NCBI RefSeq assembly: GCF_000317205.1
Contig: NZ_AJLK01000140.1
Span: forward strand, 1 to 46,833
DNA: 46,833 nucleotides
Reading direction: 5' to 3'
From: Fischerella muscicola PCC 7414
GTDB lineage: Bacteria > Cyanobacteriota > Cyanobacteriia > Cyanobacteriales > Nostocaceae
The position numbers were made by a program, and so were the translations under genes. Below the pieces are notes generated by a model that was not told the origin of the DNA, did no database searches, and saw only the letters and a list, made by a program, of their open reading frames with translations. Every line of letters begins with the position of its first letter. The first letter of the stretch is position 1. Positions 23,870 through 34,120 of this stretch are shown one piece after another.

Positions 23870-26785
23870 ATGACTAATTTAATTTTGGTTGTCGATGATG
23901 ACCATTTTGTACGTAGACAGTTACAAGAATTGTTAAAAACAGCAGGCTATAGAGTGCTAGAGGCAAGTAGTGGTGAGGAGTCCCTCGCTATTTATACTCA
24001 ACAGCAACCAGACATGGTGTTGCTAGATGCATTAATGTCAGGGATGGATGGATTTACCTGCTGCGCGCAAATAAAAAGCCTTCCTGGCGGCGATCGCACT
24101 CCTATATTAATGGTTACAGGTCTTACTGACCAAGAATCTCTAGAAAAAGCTTTTGCGGCAGGTGCGGCAGATTTTATTACCAAACCCATTAAATGGCCGA
24201 TATTGCGTCAACGAGTGCAGCGTCTTTTAGAAGCTAGTCACGCGATGCAGGCACTACGACAACAAACCGAACAGCAGATCCTAGTAGCAGAACTTAGTCA
24301 ACAGGCACTAGCTGGTACAGACCTCATCTCACTCATGCAGCAAGCAGTCACCTTTGTTGCCCAGTGCCTAGAAGTAGAGTATTGCAAAGCCTGGGAACTG
24401 CTACCAGATAACAATACACTACTGTTGCGGGCAGCAGTAGGTTGGCAACAAGAACTAGTAGGAAGGGCAACTATCAATGCTGGGAACAATTCTCAAGCTG
24501 GCTACACTCTCAATGTTAACGAACCAGTGGTCGTAGAAGACCTCCGCACAGAAACACGGTTCAATTCGTCGCCGTTTTTTCAGGAACAGCCATTAATTAG
24601 TAGTCTCAGCGTCGTTATTCATGGCAAAGACCGTGCTTTTGGTGTTTTAGGCGCACATACAACCAAATATCGCACTTTCAGCAAAGATGATATTTACTTT
24701 CTACAAGCCACTGCCAATGTTTTAGCTACAGCGATCGCCCGCCAGCAAGCTGAAGATGCACTCAAAGAAAGTGAACAACGTTGGCAGTTAGCTGTGCGGG
24801 GTAGTAATGATGGTATTTGGGATTGGAATGTCAAAACCAATGAAGTTTTCTTTTCCACACGCTGGAAAGAAATGCTTGGTTACGAAGAACAGGAAATTTC
24901 TAACAATTTTGATGAATGGTCAAGCCGAGTGCATCCCGATGATTTTGGCTGGGTAATGCAAGTAGTTCAAGACCACTTTGATCAAAAAACTCCTTTTTAC
25001 ATCAGTGAATACCGCATCCGCTGTAAAGACGGCACTTACAAATGGATTTTGGATCGCGGTCAAGCGCTGTGGGATGAAGATGGTAACGCTGTGCGGATGG
25101 TAGGTTCCCATACGGATATTACCGAACGTAAGCTAGCAGAGGAACAATTGCATCAGAGTGAAGAACGCTTTCAAATCCTTGCCCGTGCCACCACCGATGT
25201 CGTTTGGGACTGGGATTTGCTGACCGACCAGGTGTGGTGGAATGAAAATGTCCAAATACTATTTGGTTATCCACCAGAAGTAAGTAGGAATAATACTAAT
25301 TGGTGGTATGAATGTATACATCCGGATGACAGACAGAGGATTATTGCTGATATTCACGCCGTTATAGATAGTAAGCAACAATTTTGGTCTAACGAATACC
25401 GCTTTTGTCGTGCTGATGGTTCTTATGCATACATTTTTGACCGCGGTTACGTTGTTCTTGACCGTGCAGGTAATCCTGTCCGCATGATCGGCGCCATGAT
25501 GGATATCAGTGATCGCAAACGTGTCCAAGAAGAATTACAGCGGCAAAACATGCGATCGCGCTTGTTTGCTGATATCACTCTCAAAATTCGCCAGTCATTA
25601 CAAATCGATGACATTCTGCACACTAGTGTCACAGAAGTCCAAAAGCTACTACGTGCTGACCGGGTATTAGTTTTTCGGCTACGTCCTGATGGTTCTGGGA
25701 CTGTGGTTAAAGAAGCAGTGCTTCCTGGTACACCCACAATTTTAGGGCGGAACATCGTTGATCGTTGTTTTCAAGAAGATTACGTTGAAAAATACCGTCG
25801 GGGACGAATTAGTGCTATAGAAGATATCACCCAGGCTGACATCCAACCTTGTCATGTGGAATTTCTCCAAGAACTGTCAGTCAAAGCCAACCTAGTTGTG
25901 CCAATTATTATGCAAGATCAACTCTGGGGGCTGTTGATTGCTCATCATTGTACCCAACCCCGCCACTGGGATCAGTGGGAAACCGAATTGTTGCGACAAC
26001 TAGCAGATCAAATTGGTATTGCCCTAGCCCAAGCTAAACTCCTAGAACAAGAAACCAGACAACGACAAGAACTCAGTCGTTCTAACGAAGAACTGCAAGA
26101 ATTTGCTTTTGTCGCCTCCCATGACTTGCAAGAACCACTACGGAAAATCAAAACCTTTGGCGATCGCCTCAAAGCTAGCTGTGGTGATGTCCTGAGTGAA
26201 CAAGGACGCGATTATCTAGAACGAATGCAGAATGCTGCCCGTCGGATGCAGACATTAATAGAAGATTTATTGACCCTTTCGCGAGTTACCACCAGGGCGC
26301 AGCCTTTCGTGGCGGTGGATCTTTTACAGGTTACCCAAGAAGTTTTATCTGATTTGGAAATTAGTATTCAGCAAACCGGAGCAACTATAGAAATCGGAGA
26401 ATTGCCTGTCATCGATGCCGACCCGCTGCAAATGCGACAATTGTTGCAGAATCTGATCGGTAATGCCCTGAAGTTTCATCAAAAAGAAATACAGCCTATT
26501 GTGAAAATCTACAGTCAACTCCTGTATGATCCAGAACACGTCAGTGGTGAACAATGTCAAATCATCGTGGAAGATAATGGTATAGGGTTTAATGAGAAAT
26601 ACTTAGACCGTATCTTTAACGTCTTTCAGCGCCTACATGGTCGTAGTGAATATGATGGCACTGGTATAGGGTTAGCAATCTGCCGCAAAATAGTTGAGCG
26701 TCATCAGGGGAGCATCACCGCCAGGAGTGAACCAGGACAAGGGGCAAAATTTATCGTCACTTTGCCAATTCATCATCACTCTTGA
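23870..26785 (+). CDS. Hybrid histidine kinase: REC-GAF-PAS-PAS-GAF(CBCR-like)-HisKA-HATPase
   Basis: 971 residues, soluble. N-terminal receiver with D53 (VLLDALMSGMDG; the usual Pro after Met is replaced by Ser). GAF about 135-295. Two PAS/PAC at about 305-430 (NDGIWDWNVKTNEVFFSTRW) and 437-560. A second GAF about 570-735 with IQPCHVEFLQELSVKANLVV and LWGLLIAHHC; C661-H662 is the position that binds the bilin in cyanobacteriochromes. HisKA H751 (FVASHDLQEPLRKI, phytochrome-kinase type) and HATPase (IVEDNGIGF, GTGIGLAIC). The gene is followed at 130 nt by an Rcp1-like regulator, its probable partner. The TTGAC repeats before ATG leave no clear ribosome site. Confidence 0.9.
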   Translation: MTNLILVVDDDHFVRRQLQELLKTAGYRVLEASSGEESLAIYTQQQPDMVLLDALMSGMDGFTCCAQIKSLPGGDRTPILMVTGLTDQESLEKAFAAGAADFITKPIKWPILRQRVQRLLEASHAMQALRQQTEQQILVAELSQQALAGTDLISLMQQAVTFVAQCLEVEYCKAWELLPDNNTLLLRAAVGWQQELVGRATINAGNNSQAGYTLNVNEPVVVEDLRTETRFNSSPFFQEQPLISSLSVVIHGKDRAFGVLGAHTTKYRTFSKDDIYFLQATANVLATAIARQQAEDALKESEQRWQLAVRGSNDGIWDWNVKTNEVFFSTRWKEMLGYEEQEISNNFDEWSSRVHPDDFGWVMQVVQDHFDQKTPFYISEYRIRCKDGTYKWILDRGQALWDEDGNAVRMVGSHTDITERKLAEEQLHQSEERFQILARATTDVVWDWDLLTDQVWWNENVQILFGYPPEVSRNNTNWWYECIHPDDRQRIIADIHAVIDSKQQFWSNEYRFCRADGSYAYIFDRGYVVLDRAGNPVRMIGAMMDISDRKRVQEELQRQNMRSRLFADITLKIRQSLQIDDILHTSVTEVQKLLRADRVLVFRLRPDGSGTVVKEAVLPGTPTILGRNIVDRCFQEDYVEKYRRGRISAIEDITQADIQPCHVEFLQELSVKANLVVPIIMQDQLWGLLIAHHCTQPRHWDQWETELLRQLADQIGIALAQAKLLEQETRQRQELSRSNEELQEFAFVASHDLQEPLRKIKTFGDRLKASCGDVLSEQGRDYLERMQNAARRMQTLIEDLLTLSRVTTRAQPFVAVDLLQVTQEVLSDLEISIQQTGATIEIGELPVIDADPLQMRQLLQNLIGNALKFHQKEIQPIVKIYSQLLYDPEHVSGEQCQIIVEDNGIGFNEKYLDRIFNVFQRLHGRSEYDGTGIGLAICRKIVERHQGSITARSEPGQGAKFIVTLPIHHHS

Positions 26786-26914
26786 TTTTTTCTGCTACTA
26801 ATGGGTTTATCATGCCCCATATGATAATTAGCAGTTTTGCATTTTTACCCATTTATTTGTTGCAATTTAATAATGAACTAATCCTAAGAAACCTCATAAA
26901 GGAGAAAATGCAGA

Positions 26915-27361
26915 GTGAAGGGTCGGCAAACAACCGTCACTATTTTAATGGCCGATGATGATGAGGACGACTGTATGTTAGTTCGTGAAGCATTAGCAGA
27001 AAGTCGCTTGACCATTGAGCTACGCATGGTTCGAGATGGAGAAGAGTTAATGGATTATCTGTATCGGCACGGTCGATATGCTGATCCTAATATTTCACCT
27101 CGTCCAGGTCTGATTTTGTTAGATTTGAATATGCCGAAAAAAGATGGTCGTGAAGCACTTAGGGAAATCAAAAATGATCCAGAACTAAGGTCAATTCCCG
27201 TGGTCGTACTTACTACCTCAAAAGCCGAGGAAGATATCTATCGTACCTATAATTTGGGAGCAAATTCGTTCATCATTAAACCGGTGACCTTTGCAGCCTT
27301 AGTAGAAGTAATGAAAACTATAGGAAAGTACTGGTTTGAAATTGTAGAACTGCCGCTATAA
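26915..27361 (+). CDS. Single-domain response regulator, Rcp1-like
   Basis: 148 residues, one receiver domain. It has acidic pocket ADDDEDD (about 13-19), the phospho-acceptor Asp in LILLDLNMPKKDG (about 69), VVVLTTSKAEEDI and IIKPV with the conserved Lys. The long alpha4-beta5 region and YWFEIVELP tail match Rcp1-type partners of cyanobacterial phytochromes. The start is GTG at 26915: AAAGGAG lies at the right distance (26898-26904), while the ATG at 26908 is out of frame. It sits between two hybrid kinases, 15 nt before the next, so co-transcription is likely. Confidence 0.9.
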   Translation: MKGRQTTVTILMADDDEDDCMLVREALAESRLTIELRMVRDGEELMDYLYRHGRYADPNISPRPGLILLDLNMPKKDGREALREIKNDPELRSIPVVVLTTSKAEEDIYRTYNLGANSFIIKPVTFAALVEVMKTIGKYWFEIVELPL

Positions 27362-27376
27362 GCGTGGGAGGCAGCA

Positions 27377-29269
27377 ATGAAAAGTAACTTAATCAGGGTT
27401 TTGCTGATTGACGATGATGAAGATGATTATATATTAACTCGCGATTGGTTTAAAGAATTTCAAGTAGCTTCGTGTACATTGGAATGGGTAAATAACTATC
27501 AAGCAGGCAGAGACGCGATCGCCTCTGGGCAGTATGATGTTTATCTAGTAGATTACCGTTTAGGCGATGGCAACGGACTAGAATTATTACGTGAAGCTAT
27601 TGATCGTGGCTGTACAGCCCCGATTATTTTTCTCACCGGTCAGGGAGACAGAGAAATAGATATCGAGGCCATGAAAGCCGGGGCCGCAGATTATCTCGAA
27701 AAAAGCCAATTGGCAGCCCCTTTACTAGAACGTTCTATTCGTTATGCCTTAGAACGTAAACAAAATGAGCAAAAAATCCGGGAACAAGCCGCCTTATTAG
27801 ACGTAGCAACTGATGCCATTTTTGTCCAGGATTTAGATAATAAAATTTTATTTTGGAATAAAGCTGCTGAACATCTTTATAAATGGAAAAAAGAAGAAGC
27901 TATTGGTAAAAAAGCCTCAGAACTTTGGCAAGAAAAAGATTTATCAAAATTACAAGCCGCCCTCTCGATTCTAATGAAAAATCGTGCCTGGGAAGGTGAA
28001 TTACAACAAATCACAAAAACTGGTCAAGAGATTACAGTTGAAAGCCGTTGGACACTCGTCAAAGATTTTGACAACACAACCCAATGTTTTTTAGTTGTAA
28101 ATACTGATATTACTCAAAAAAAATTATTAGAATCACAATTTTTACGCGCCCAAAGATTAGAGAGTATAGGTACTTTGGCTAGTGGTATTGCCCATGACCT
28201 GAACAATGTCCTAGCACCAATATTGATGACAGCACAACTTTTAGAATCACAACTAGATGATGAGCGCAGTCAGCGACTTTTACCAATTTTAATTAGCAAT
28301 GCCAAACGGGGAGCAAATTTAGTTAAACAAGTATTATCTTTTACTCGGGGGATGGAAGGCGATCGCACCTTGCTGCAACTCAAGCACATAGTCCGAGAAA
28401 TCCAGCAAGTAATTCGAGAAACCTTCCCGAAATCCATTAACGTTTCTACCTCTATCCCTCCAAATCTTTGGACTATATACGGTGATGCCACCCAACTGCA
28501 TCAAGTACTGATGAATTTATGTGTCAATGCCCGTGATGCTATGCCCAACGGTGGTAATTTAACAATCTCCACAGAAAATTTTTTAGTCGACGAAAACTAT
28601 GCCAGAATGCATTTAGATGCGCAAGTAGGGGCTTACGTAGCAATTACCGTTGCTGACACAGGAGTGGGTATTGCCCCGGGAATTATAGACCGGATTTTTG
28701 AGCCATTTTATACAACCAAAGAATTTGGTAAAGGAACTGGTTTAGGTCTTTCTACGGTACTAGGAATTGTCAAAAGTCACGGCGGTTTTGTGAGTGTTTA
28801 CAGTGAAGTTGGCAAAGGTAGTCAATTTAAAGTGTTTTTGCCGGCACAACAGACACCAGAAAGTCTAGAAGAACCAGAAAAAGAATTACCCACCGGCAAT
28901 GGTGAATTAATTTTGGTCGTTGATGATGAAGATTCGATTCGGGACATCACCAAAACATCCCTAGAAACCCACAATTATAAAGCGATCACAGCTAGCGATG
29001 GCATTGAAGCGATCGCTCTTTATGCAGAACATCGCGACGAAATATCTGTAGTATTAACAGATATGCTCATGCCATCTATGGATGGACTGACAACCATCCG
29101 CACCTTGAAAAAAATTAATCCCAACGTCAAAATTATCGCCGTCAGTGGACTGGCTTCCACCGAAAAGGTAAACGCCGCAGCCGACATCGGCGTCAAAGCC
29201 TTTTTATCTAAACCCTTCACCGCCAAGCAATTATTGCAAACCATTGGTGTGGTGAAAAGTGGAAAGTAG
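27377..29269 (+). CDS. Hybrid histidine kinase: REC-PAS-HisKA-HATPase-REC
   Basis: 630 residues. N-terminal receiver with D59 (YLVDYRLGDGNG), PAS about 140-255, HisKA with H273 (SGIAHDLNNVLAPIL), HATPase (LHQVLMNLCVNARDAM, DTGVGI, GKGTGLGLS), and a second receiver with D562 (VVLTDMLMPSMDG) and FLSKPF. From about residue 130 on it parallels the C-terminal half of the 942-residue kinase almost motif by motif (FLRAQR-x-ESIGTLASGIAHDLNNVL), so the two are recent paralogues. GGGAGG lies before ATG. A phosphorelay from the neighbouring Rcp1-like regulator or to its own receivers is plausible. Confidence 0.9.
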   Translation: MKSNLIRVLLIDDDEDDYILTRDWFKEFQVASCTLEWVNNYQAGRDAIASGQYDVYLVDYRLGDGNGLELLREAIDRGCTAPIIFLTGQGDREIDIEAMKAGAADYLEKSQLAAPLLERSIRYALERKQNEQKIREQAALLDVATDAIFVQDLDNKILFWNKAAEHLYKWKKEEAIGKKASELWQEKDLSKLQAALSILMKNRAWEGELQQITKTGQEITVESRWTLVKDFDNTTQCFLVVNTDITQKKLLESQFLRAQRLESIGTLASGIAHDLNNVLAPILMTAQLLESQLDDERSQRLLPILISNAKRGANLVKQVLSFTRGMEGDRTLLQLKHIVREIQQVIRETFPKSINVSTSIPPNLWTIYGDATQLHQVLMNLCVNARDAMPNGGNLTISTENFLVDENYARMHLDAQVGAYVAITVADTGVGIAPGIIDRIFEPFYTTKEFGKGTGLGLSTVLGIVKSHGGFVSVYSEVGKGSQFKVFLPAQQTPESLEEPEKELPTGNGELILVVDDEDSIRDITKTSLETHNYKAITASDGIEAIALYAEHRDEISVVLTDMLMPSMDGLTTIRTLKKINPNVKIIAVSGLASTEKVNAAADIGVKAFLSKPFTAKQLLQTIGVVKSGK

Positions 29270-29274
29270 TTTGT

Positions 29275-29338
29275 GATGGGGAGATGGGGAGATGGGGAGA
29301 TGGGGAGATGGGGAGATGGGGAGATGGGGAGATGGGGA
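29275..29338. repeat. GATGGGGA tandem octamer repeat, about 8 copies
   Basis: Eight consecutive units of GATGGGGA directly after the kinase stop codon. This is a slippage-prone low-complexity tract; no function is evident. Confidence 0.9.
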
Positions 29339-29435
29339 ACTCGGGGCCCCCACGACCGATAGGGAGTGGGGATTAGGGGCAATGGGGTGATGGGGAGTGT
29401 GAGGAGTGGAGGAATAACCACTAACTACTAACCAC

Positions 29436-29465
29436 TGTAGAGACGTGCCATGGCACGTCTCTACA
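29436..29465. repeat. 30-bp perfect palindrome
   Basis: A perfect palindrome whose left half is TGTAGAGACGTGCCA, centred on CCATGG. Palindromes of this type (GTAGAGACGT...) are interspersed in many Nostocales genomes. It lies between the tandem repeat and the NTF2-like gene, could fold into a hairpin in RNA, and is flanked by CACTAACTACTAACCA repeats on both sides. Confidence 0.8.
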
Positions 29466-29500
29466 ACAACCACTAACCACTAACTACTAACCAATGACAA

Positions 29501-29887
29501 ATGACAAATAATTCTGAAATTTTAGCTGTGAATGACGCTTTTTATCGGGCGTTTGAAAAAAAAGATATTGAGGCTATGAGTGCAGTTTGGTCTCAAGGAA
29601 CTGGTAGTCTTTGTGTTCACCCTGGCTGGGATATACTCCGGGGTTGGAAAGCAATTTCTACCTCTTGGCAGAAGATATTTAAAAATACTCCTTATATTGA
29701 AATTAACACCGAGTTAATTACTGTAGAAATACGCGATCATCTTGCCTACATTGTGTTAGTAGAAAATGTGATGCAAGTGATCAATGGTAGAAAAATCGAA
29801 GCGCGATCGCTTGCTACAAATATTTTTGAATTTTTGGGAGGAAAATGGTACTTAATCCATCATCATGCCAGCCCGATTATGCGATGA
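29501..29887 (+). CDS. SnoaL/NTF2-like (DUF4440-type) protein
   Basis: 128 residues with the NTF2-like cone fold pattern: an N-terminal helix ILAVNDAFYRAFEKKDIEAM, then W and G-rich turn VHPGWDILRGWKAIS, then strands ending FEFLGGKWYLIHHHASPIM. Such small proteins act as isomerase-like or ligand-binding domains; the substrate is unknown here. The ATG at 29494 is followed by an early stop, so 29501 is the start. No operon partner is evident. Confidence 0.8.
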   Translation: MTNNSEILAVNDAFYRAFEKKDIEAMSAVWSQGTGSLCVHPGWDILRGWKAISTSWQKIFKNTPYIEINTELITVEIRDHLAYIVLVENVMQVINGRKIEARSLATNIFEFLGGKWYLIHHHASPIMR

Positions 29888-29929
29888 GATGCGCTAACGT
29901 AGTGATATAATTGTCACTATAGCAAAGCA

Positions 29930-30274
29930 ATGAAAAGAATCGGGGTGTTAATCTCTCTGGGAATATTAACGTTTATTTTTATTTGGGGTGGTTTGTTTTC
30001 TCATCCTGCCGCATCGCAACAAATAGAATCTCGACTTAACAATTTAGAAGCTGATTTTAATCGCTTGCAGTCAGAAGTAAATCAACTCCAATCCCAGTTA
30101 TCAAATCGTCCTTCTTCATTACCCAGAACAACCATAACTCCGTCGCCATCCCGACGAAATCTTTCCCAACAAGAAAAAGATAAAATGTTTGATAGACTGG
30201 CGACGTTAGTAGTCGAAGTTAAGCGCCAAGTCCAAGGATTGGAAAAGCGAGTTACTAAATTAGAGTCTCGTTAA
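29930..30274 (+). CDS. Exported coiled-coil protein, unknown
   Basis: 114 residues. An N-terminal hydrophobic segment (LISLGILTFIFIWGGLF, about 8-24) with a possible cleavage after AAS is followed by a heptad coiled coil (IESRLNNLEADFNRLQSEVN), a Pro/Ser/Thr linker (about 58-75) and a second coiled-coil helix ending KRVTKLESR. It is probably periplasmic or anchored in the membrane. No family function recognised. Confidence 0.6.
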   Translation: MKRIGVLISLGILTFIFIWGGLFSHPAASQQIESRLNNLEADFNRLQSEVNQLQSQLSNRPSSLPRTTITPSPSRRNLSQQEKDKMFDRLATLVVEVKRQVQGLEKRVTKLESR

Positions 30275-30697
30275 AAGTTCAAGAATCAATTAATTTGATC
30301 AACTATTTGGTTGAGCTTTCCGTGAAAACATAGCGTTTTTCAACCCAAATGGTCGTGGAGTTTTTCTGCATTTGAATCTTTGAATTAGGACAGTTTAGTA
30401 GCTTTATTTTTGTCGAATTAAACTTCAGTTTCAAGATGATGTGCCCTTGTCTGGTTTGCACAAAAGGCGAAAGATATTACTGTGTTAAGGTGTAGACGGA
30501 AATTGGAAGTTGTTTTTACCTACTAACTACTCACAGCCTTAACCAGCCATTTGTTCACACTAACTTATATCAAGTTCGACTAACTGCTTACGATATTATG
30601 CTTGGCTGTTGGTCATTAGTTTTTCCCATTACGGATTACCAATTACCTATTACCAGCATACGCGACAGTATAGGTATTCAAGCGAACATGATATTAA
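30275..30697. other. Intergenic region, nothing recognised
   Basis: About 420 bp between convergent genes with stops in every frame. No strong hairpin, tRNA or repeat noticed. Confidence 0.5.
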
Positions 30698-31954
30698 CTA
30701 AAATCTCTGTCCAGCAAAAATTGATCGCACTTCGCCGTTGCGGCGGATGATTGCTTCTTTGTTTGCCACATCTACTAGTGTCCAACCACTAGAACCGATG
30801 CTTTCACCAATATCAATGCGCTGAGTCACACCATTGATTTGAAATAAAGCAGCAGATTTGGATTTATTCTCTGACTCTAGCAATCCCTCAAGAATATAGG
30901 CAGGAGTAGGAGCAGATGCAATAGCTGTTGGTTGTTGGTTAATGGTTGGTGGTTGTTGGTTGTTGGGTGTTGGTTTGGGTGCTTGTCTAACTGTAATTGG
31001 TGCAGCTTTTATATCTACGGGTTTCAGATTTTGTTGTACTACTGCTAAGACATTTACGGGTTTAGTTGGTTGAATCCCACTATTGGGAGAAGGTTTGACA
31101 ATAGATGGTGGTTTAGAGGTATTTGTTGTCTTTTGATTCATAACAGATGGCAGTGGTGGCAAAGTTGTACTGATGCCAGAAACCTTTGGAGGTACGTAGC
31201 GCATTGGTAATGGCGCTTTATAAACAGGAATATAAATTCGCTCAACAACGTTCGTAGAAGTGGAAGAACTCGGAGTAGGGGATGTATTGTTAGCGGTCAA
31301 AACTGGTGGTAGGTTAGGAGGAGGTTGGTCATTCCTGACATAAGCTAAGGCTGTGCGGTTAGTTGTTACTCCTGGTGTGAGTGCAACGTTGACGGGTTTG
31401 ATATTGGTTTTCGCTTCTTGTCTGTCTATGGCAGCAAGCGAACCCAACATATAATTCACAAAATCTGCTTCTATTTCTGCTTTTGTAGGCAGTTGTGGTT
31501 GGGGTGCTTCTAAGGCTTGCTGGAAAGATGCTAATCTGAAGCGGTGGAACAAACCAGAGTTGATTAACCAGACAATGCTAGCGATCGCCACTCCTAAGGT
31601 TGTTCCTATACTTAGCATCCGACTGAACCAGTTTCGTGATTTTGGGCGTACTCTCTTAACAACTTTTCTGACAGAAGCAGAATTCACCACTACTGCATTC
31701 GGGTTGTTTCTGTAGTGCGCCACTGTTTGTATGTTTTGCCACGGTTGATTTGGCAAGACAACTGGCGGCATCGGGTATGTTTGTTGCGCCGTGTGCGAAG
31801 GTAGGTTGGGACTACCATCCAAAATCGAGTCTATATCGGCAAATAGATCATCCATAAAACCATCTGCGTAGGTGTCTATCGTCCAAGGTTCAATGGCGAT
31901 TAATTCCTCTGATGGTTCTGGAATAATGAGGTTGGTGCTGGCTTCTTGAGACAT
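30698..31954 (-). CDS. Pro-rich single-pass membrane protein with PilP/GspC-like C-terminus
   Basis: 418 residues: an acidic N-terminal cytoplasmic region, one transmembrane helix (about 108-130, LGVAIASIVWLIN), a long Pro/Thr/Asn-rich periplasmic linker (about 190-350), then a compact beta domain ending the protein (SAALFQINGVTQRIDIGESI, then EAIIRRNGEVRSIFAGQRF). The C-terminal module resembles the homology region of GspC/PilP, which couple inner-membrane assembly platforms to secretins in type II secretion and type IV pili. Part of the linker is encoded by GTTGTTGG-type repeats, so linker length may vary between strains. Function is inferred only. Confidence 0.55.
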   Translation of the reverse strand: MSQEASTNLIIPEPSEELIAIEPWTIDTYADGFMDDLFADIDSILDGSPNLPSHTAQQTYPMPPVVLPNQPWQNIQTVAHYRNNPNAVVVNSASVRKVVKRVRPKSRNWFSRMLSIGTTLGVAIASIVWLINSGLFHRFRLASFQQALEAPQPQLPTKAEIEADFVNYMLGSLAAIDRQEAKTNIKPVNVALTPGVTTNRTALAYVRNDQPPPNLPPVLTANNTSPTPSSSTSTNVVERIYIPVYKAPLPMRYVPPKVSGISTTLPPLPSVMNQKTTNTSKPPSIVKPSPNSGIQPTKPVNVLAVVQQNLKPVDIKAAPITVRQAPKPTPNNQQPPTINQQPTAIASAPTPAYILEGLLESENKSKSAALFQINGVTQRIDIGESIGSSGWTLVDVANKEAIIRRNGEVRSIFAGQRF

Positions 31955-32182
31955 AGCGATTTTTCAGTTTTAGCTTCGTCGTAGGGAACCAATGAATTGT
32001 TAGCCCTGTATGCTGATCTGGGAGCAAAAATCTATTACCTCGTCTCAGTTAGACGAGTTAATGATGGTTTTGGTATTAAATTCGACTGGAGTCAGGAAGC
32101 AAGATGATTATTCTCAGTATATACTGATGTCATCAATCATACTTAACTATACCCTGATATACCCTACTACTATACTCCCGCT

Positions 32183-34120
32183 TCATAAAGTTTGTTGGGA
32201 AGCTAAAGCTGAAAACTCAGTATCCGTCTTTGTTCTGCGCAATTCTAAATAAATTAACAAAGCGTTGATATCAGCCGGATTCACACCACCAATACGTGCT
32301 GCTTGACCAATGGTCAACGGTTTTACCTTGGTGAGCTTTTCCCGTGCTTCTTTAGAAAGGGTATCAATTGCTCCGTAATCTAAATCTGGAGGTAAGTGGC
32401 GATTGGCCTGACGAGCAATTTGCTCAATTTGATTTTGCTGTCTCGCCAGATAACCAGAGTACTTGATATCAATTTCTGCCCCTTCTGTTTCGGCACGGTT
32501 GAGGTGAGGATTTGCGAGTCCGTAGGTGTTGAGGTCTAGATAATGAAAGCCGGGACGCCGTAATAGATCAGCGAGGGTGATCGAACCTTTGATCGCTTGT
32601 CCTGTGGCTTGGGCGATCGCTTTGCCAATTTCATCATGTTCTTTCACCCGGATGCTATGCAACCGTTCTTTTTCGGCGGCAATATTTGCTTGCTTGCGGG
32701 TAAATAATTCCCAACGGCGATCGTCAATCAAACCAATTTCCCTTCCCAAAGGAGTCAGGCGTTGATCAGCATTATCAGAACGTAAAATTAAACGATACTC
32801 TGACCTACTAGTTAACATCCGGTAAGGCTCCCGCAAGTCTTTTGTACACAAATCATCAACCAGTGTACCGATGTAACTTTCTTCACGGGGAAACACAATC
32901 ATCGCTTTTCCCCGCACAAATCGTGCCGCATTAATTCCTGCCACAATCCCTTGGGCTGCTGCTTCTTCATAGCCAGTTGTGCCGTTAATTTGTCCAGCAC
33001 AAAACAGTCCTTCGATCTTCTTTGTCATCAGTGTGGGAAAACACTGCGTCGCAGGCAAATAATCATACTCCACAGCATAAGCTGGACGTAGCATGATACA
33101 GTTTTCCATACCAGGAAGACTCCGCAACATTTGCAATTGCAAGTTTTCTGGCAATCCTGTAGAAAACCCTTGAATATAAAGTTCTGGTATATCTCTACCT
33201 TCCGGTTCGATAAATATCTGGTGGCTTTCCTTATCAGCAAAGCGCACAATTTTATCTTCAATACTAGGACAGTAACGCGGTCCTTTCGCTTCTACCCAAC
33301 CACCATACACCGGGGACAAGTGGAGATTTTCGCGAATCAGACGATGGGTTTCGGCTGTTGTCCGCGTCATGTAGCAGGGCATTTGTTCCCTTTCTACCCA
33401 CACTTGGGGATCAAAGCTAAACCAACGCACATCGTTATCCCCTGGCTGGGGTTCCATTTTGCTGTAATCTACAGACCGCTTGTCAACTCGTGCAGGAGTA
33501 CCTGTTTTCAAGCGCCCAGTCTCAAAGCCCAAACGCTGTAGAGTTTCCGTTAGCCCGACAGCAGCAAATTCTCCAGCCCTCCCAGCTGACATCGACTTGT
33601 TACCAACCCAAATTTTGCCGCCTAAAAATGTACCAGTTGTAAGAATTACCGCTTTGCATTGGAAACCTACACCAAAATAAGTCTGGACGCCAATGACTTC
33701 ATCGTTAGTACCCAGCACTAAATCTGTAACCATCCCCTCACGGACAGTTAAATTTTCTTGATTCTCAACAATACCTTTCATCACCGCCGCGTACTCCCGC
33801 TTATCTGTCTGGGCGCGTAATGCCCACACCGCAGGTCCCCGCGAAGAATTGAGAATCCGCTTTTGCAGGTAAGTACGGTCTGCCATCTTACCTATTTCTC
33901 CGCCGAGTGCATCCACCTCATGGGTTAACTGAGATTTCGCAGGCCCACCTACTGCTGGGTTACAAGGTTGCCAAGCAATTTTATCTAAGTTGAGTGTCAA
34001 CAGCATGGTACGGCAACCAAGGCGTGCGGTAGCAAGCGCTGCTTCACAACCAGAGTGACCAGCACCGACGACGATGACATCAAAAGCGTCTTGAAAATCT
34101 ATAGAATTGTGCATGGTCAT
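32183..34120 (-). CDS. mnmG: tRNA uridine-5-carboxymethylaminomethyl(34) synthesis enzyme MnmG (GidA)
   Basis: 645 residues, the expected length. An N-terminal FAD-binding dinucleotide fold ([20 protein letters not shown]), the family signatures [20 protein letters not shown] and [14 protein letters not shown], a second signature [20 protein letters not shown], and the C-terminal helical domain ending [20 protein letters not shown] that contacts MnmE and tRNA. With MnmE it installs the cmnm5 group on wobble U34 using FAD, NADH, methylene-THF and glycine. Intact. The Met at residue 3 is an equally possible start. Confidence 0.96.
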   Translation of the reverse strand: MTMHNSIDFQDAFDVIVVGAGHSGCEAALATARLGCRTMLLTLNLDKIAWQPCNPAVGGPAKSQLTHEVDALGGEIGKMADRTYLQKRILNSSRGPAVWALRAQTDKREYAAVMKGIVENQENLTVREGMVTDLVLGTNDEVIGVQTYFGVGFQCKAVILTTGTFLGGKIWVGNKSMSAGRAGEFAAVGLTETLQRLGFETGRLKTGTPARVDKRSVDYSKMEPQPGDNDVRWFSFDPQVWVEREQMPCYMTRTTAETHRLIRENLHLSPVYGGWVEAKGPRYCPSIEDKIVRFADKESHQIFIEPEGRDIPELYIQGFSTGLPENLQLQMLRSLPGMENCIMLRPAYAVEYDYLPATQCFPTLMTKKIEGLFCAGQINGTTGYEEAAAQGIVAGINAARFVRGKAMIVFPREESYIGTLVDDLCTKDLREPYRMLTSRSEYRLILRSDNADQRLTPLGREIGLIDDRRWELFTRKQANIAAEKERLHSIRVKEHDEIGKAIAQATGQAIKGSITLADLLRRPGFHYLDLNTYGLANPHLNRAETEGAEIDIKYSGYLARQQNQIEQIARQANRHLPPDLDYGAIDTLSKEAREKLTKVKPLTIGQAARIGGVNPADINALLIYLELRRTKTDTEFSALASQQTL

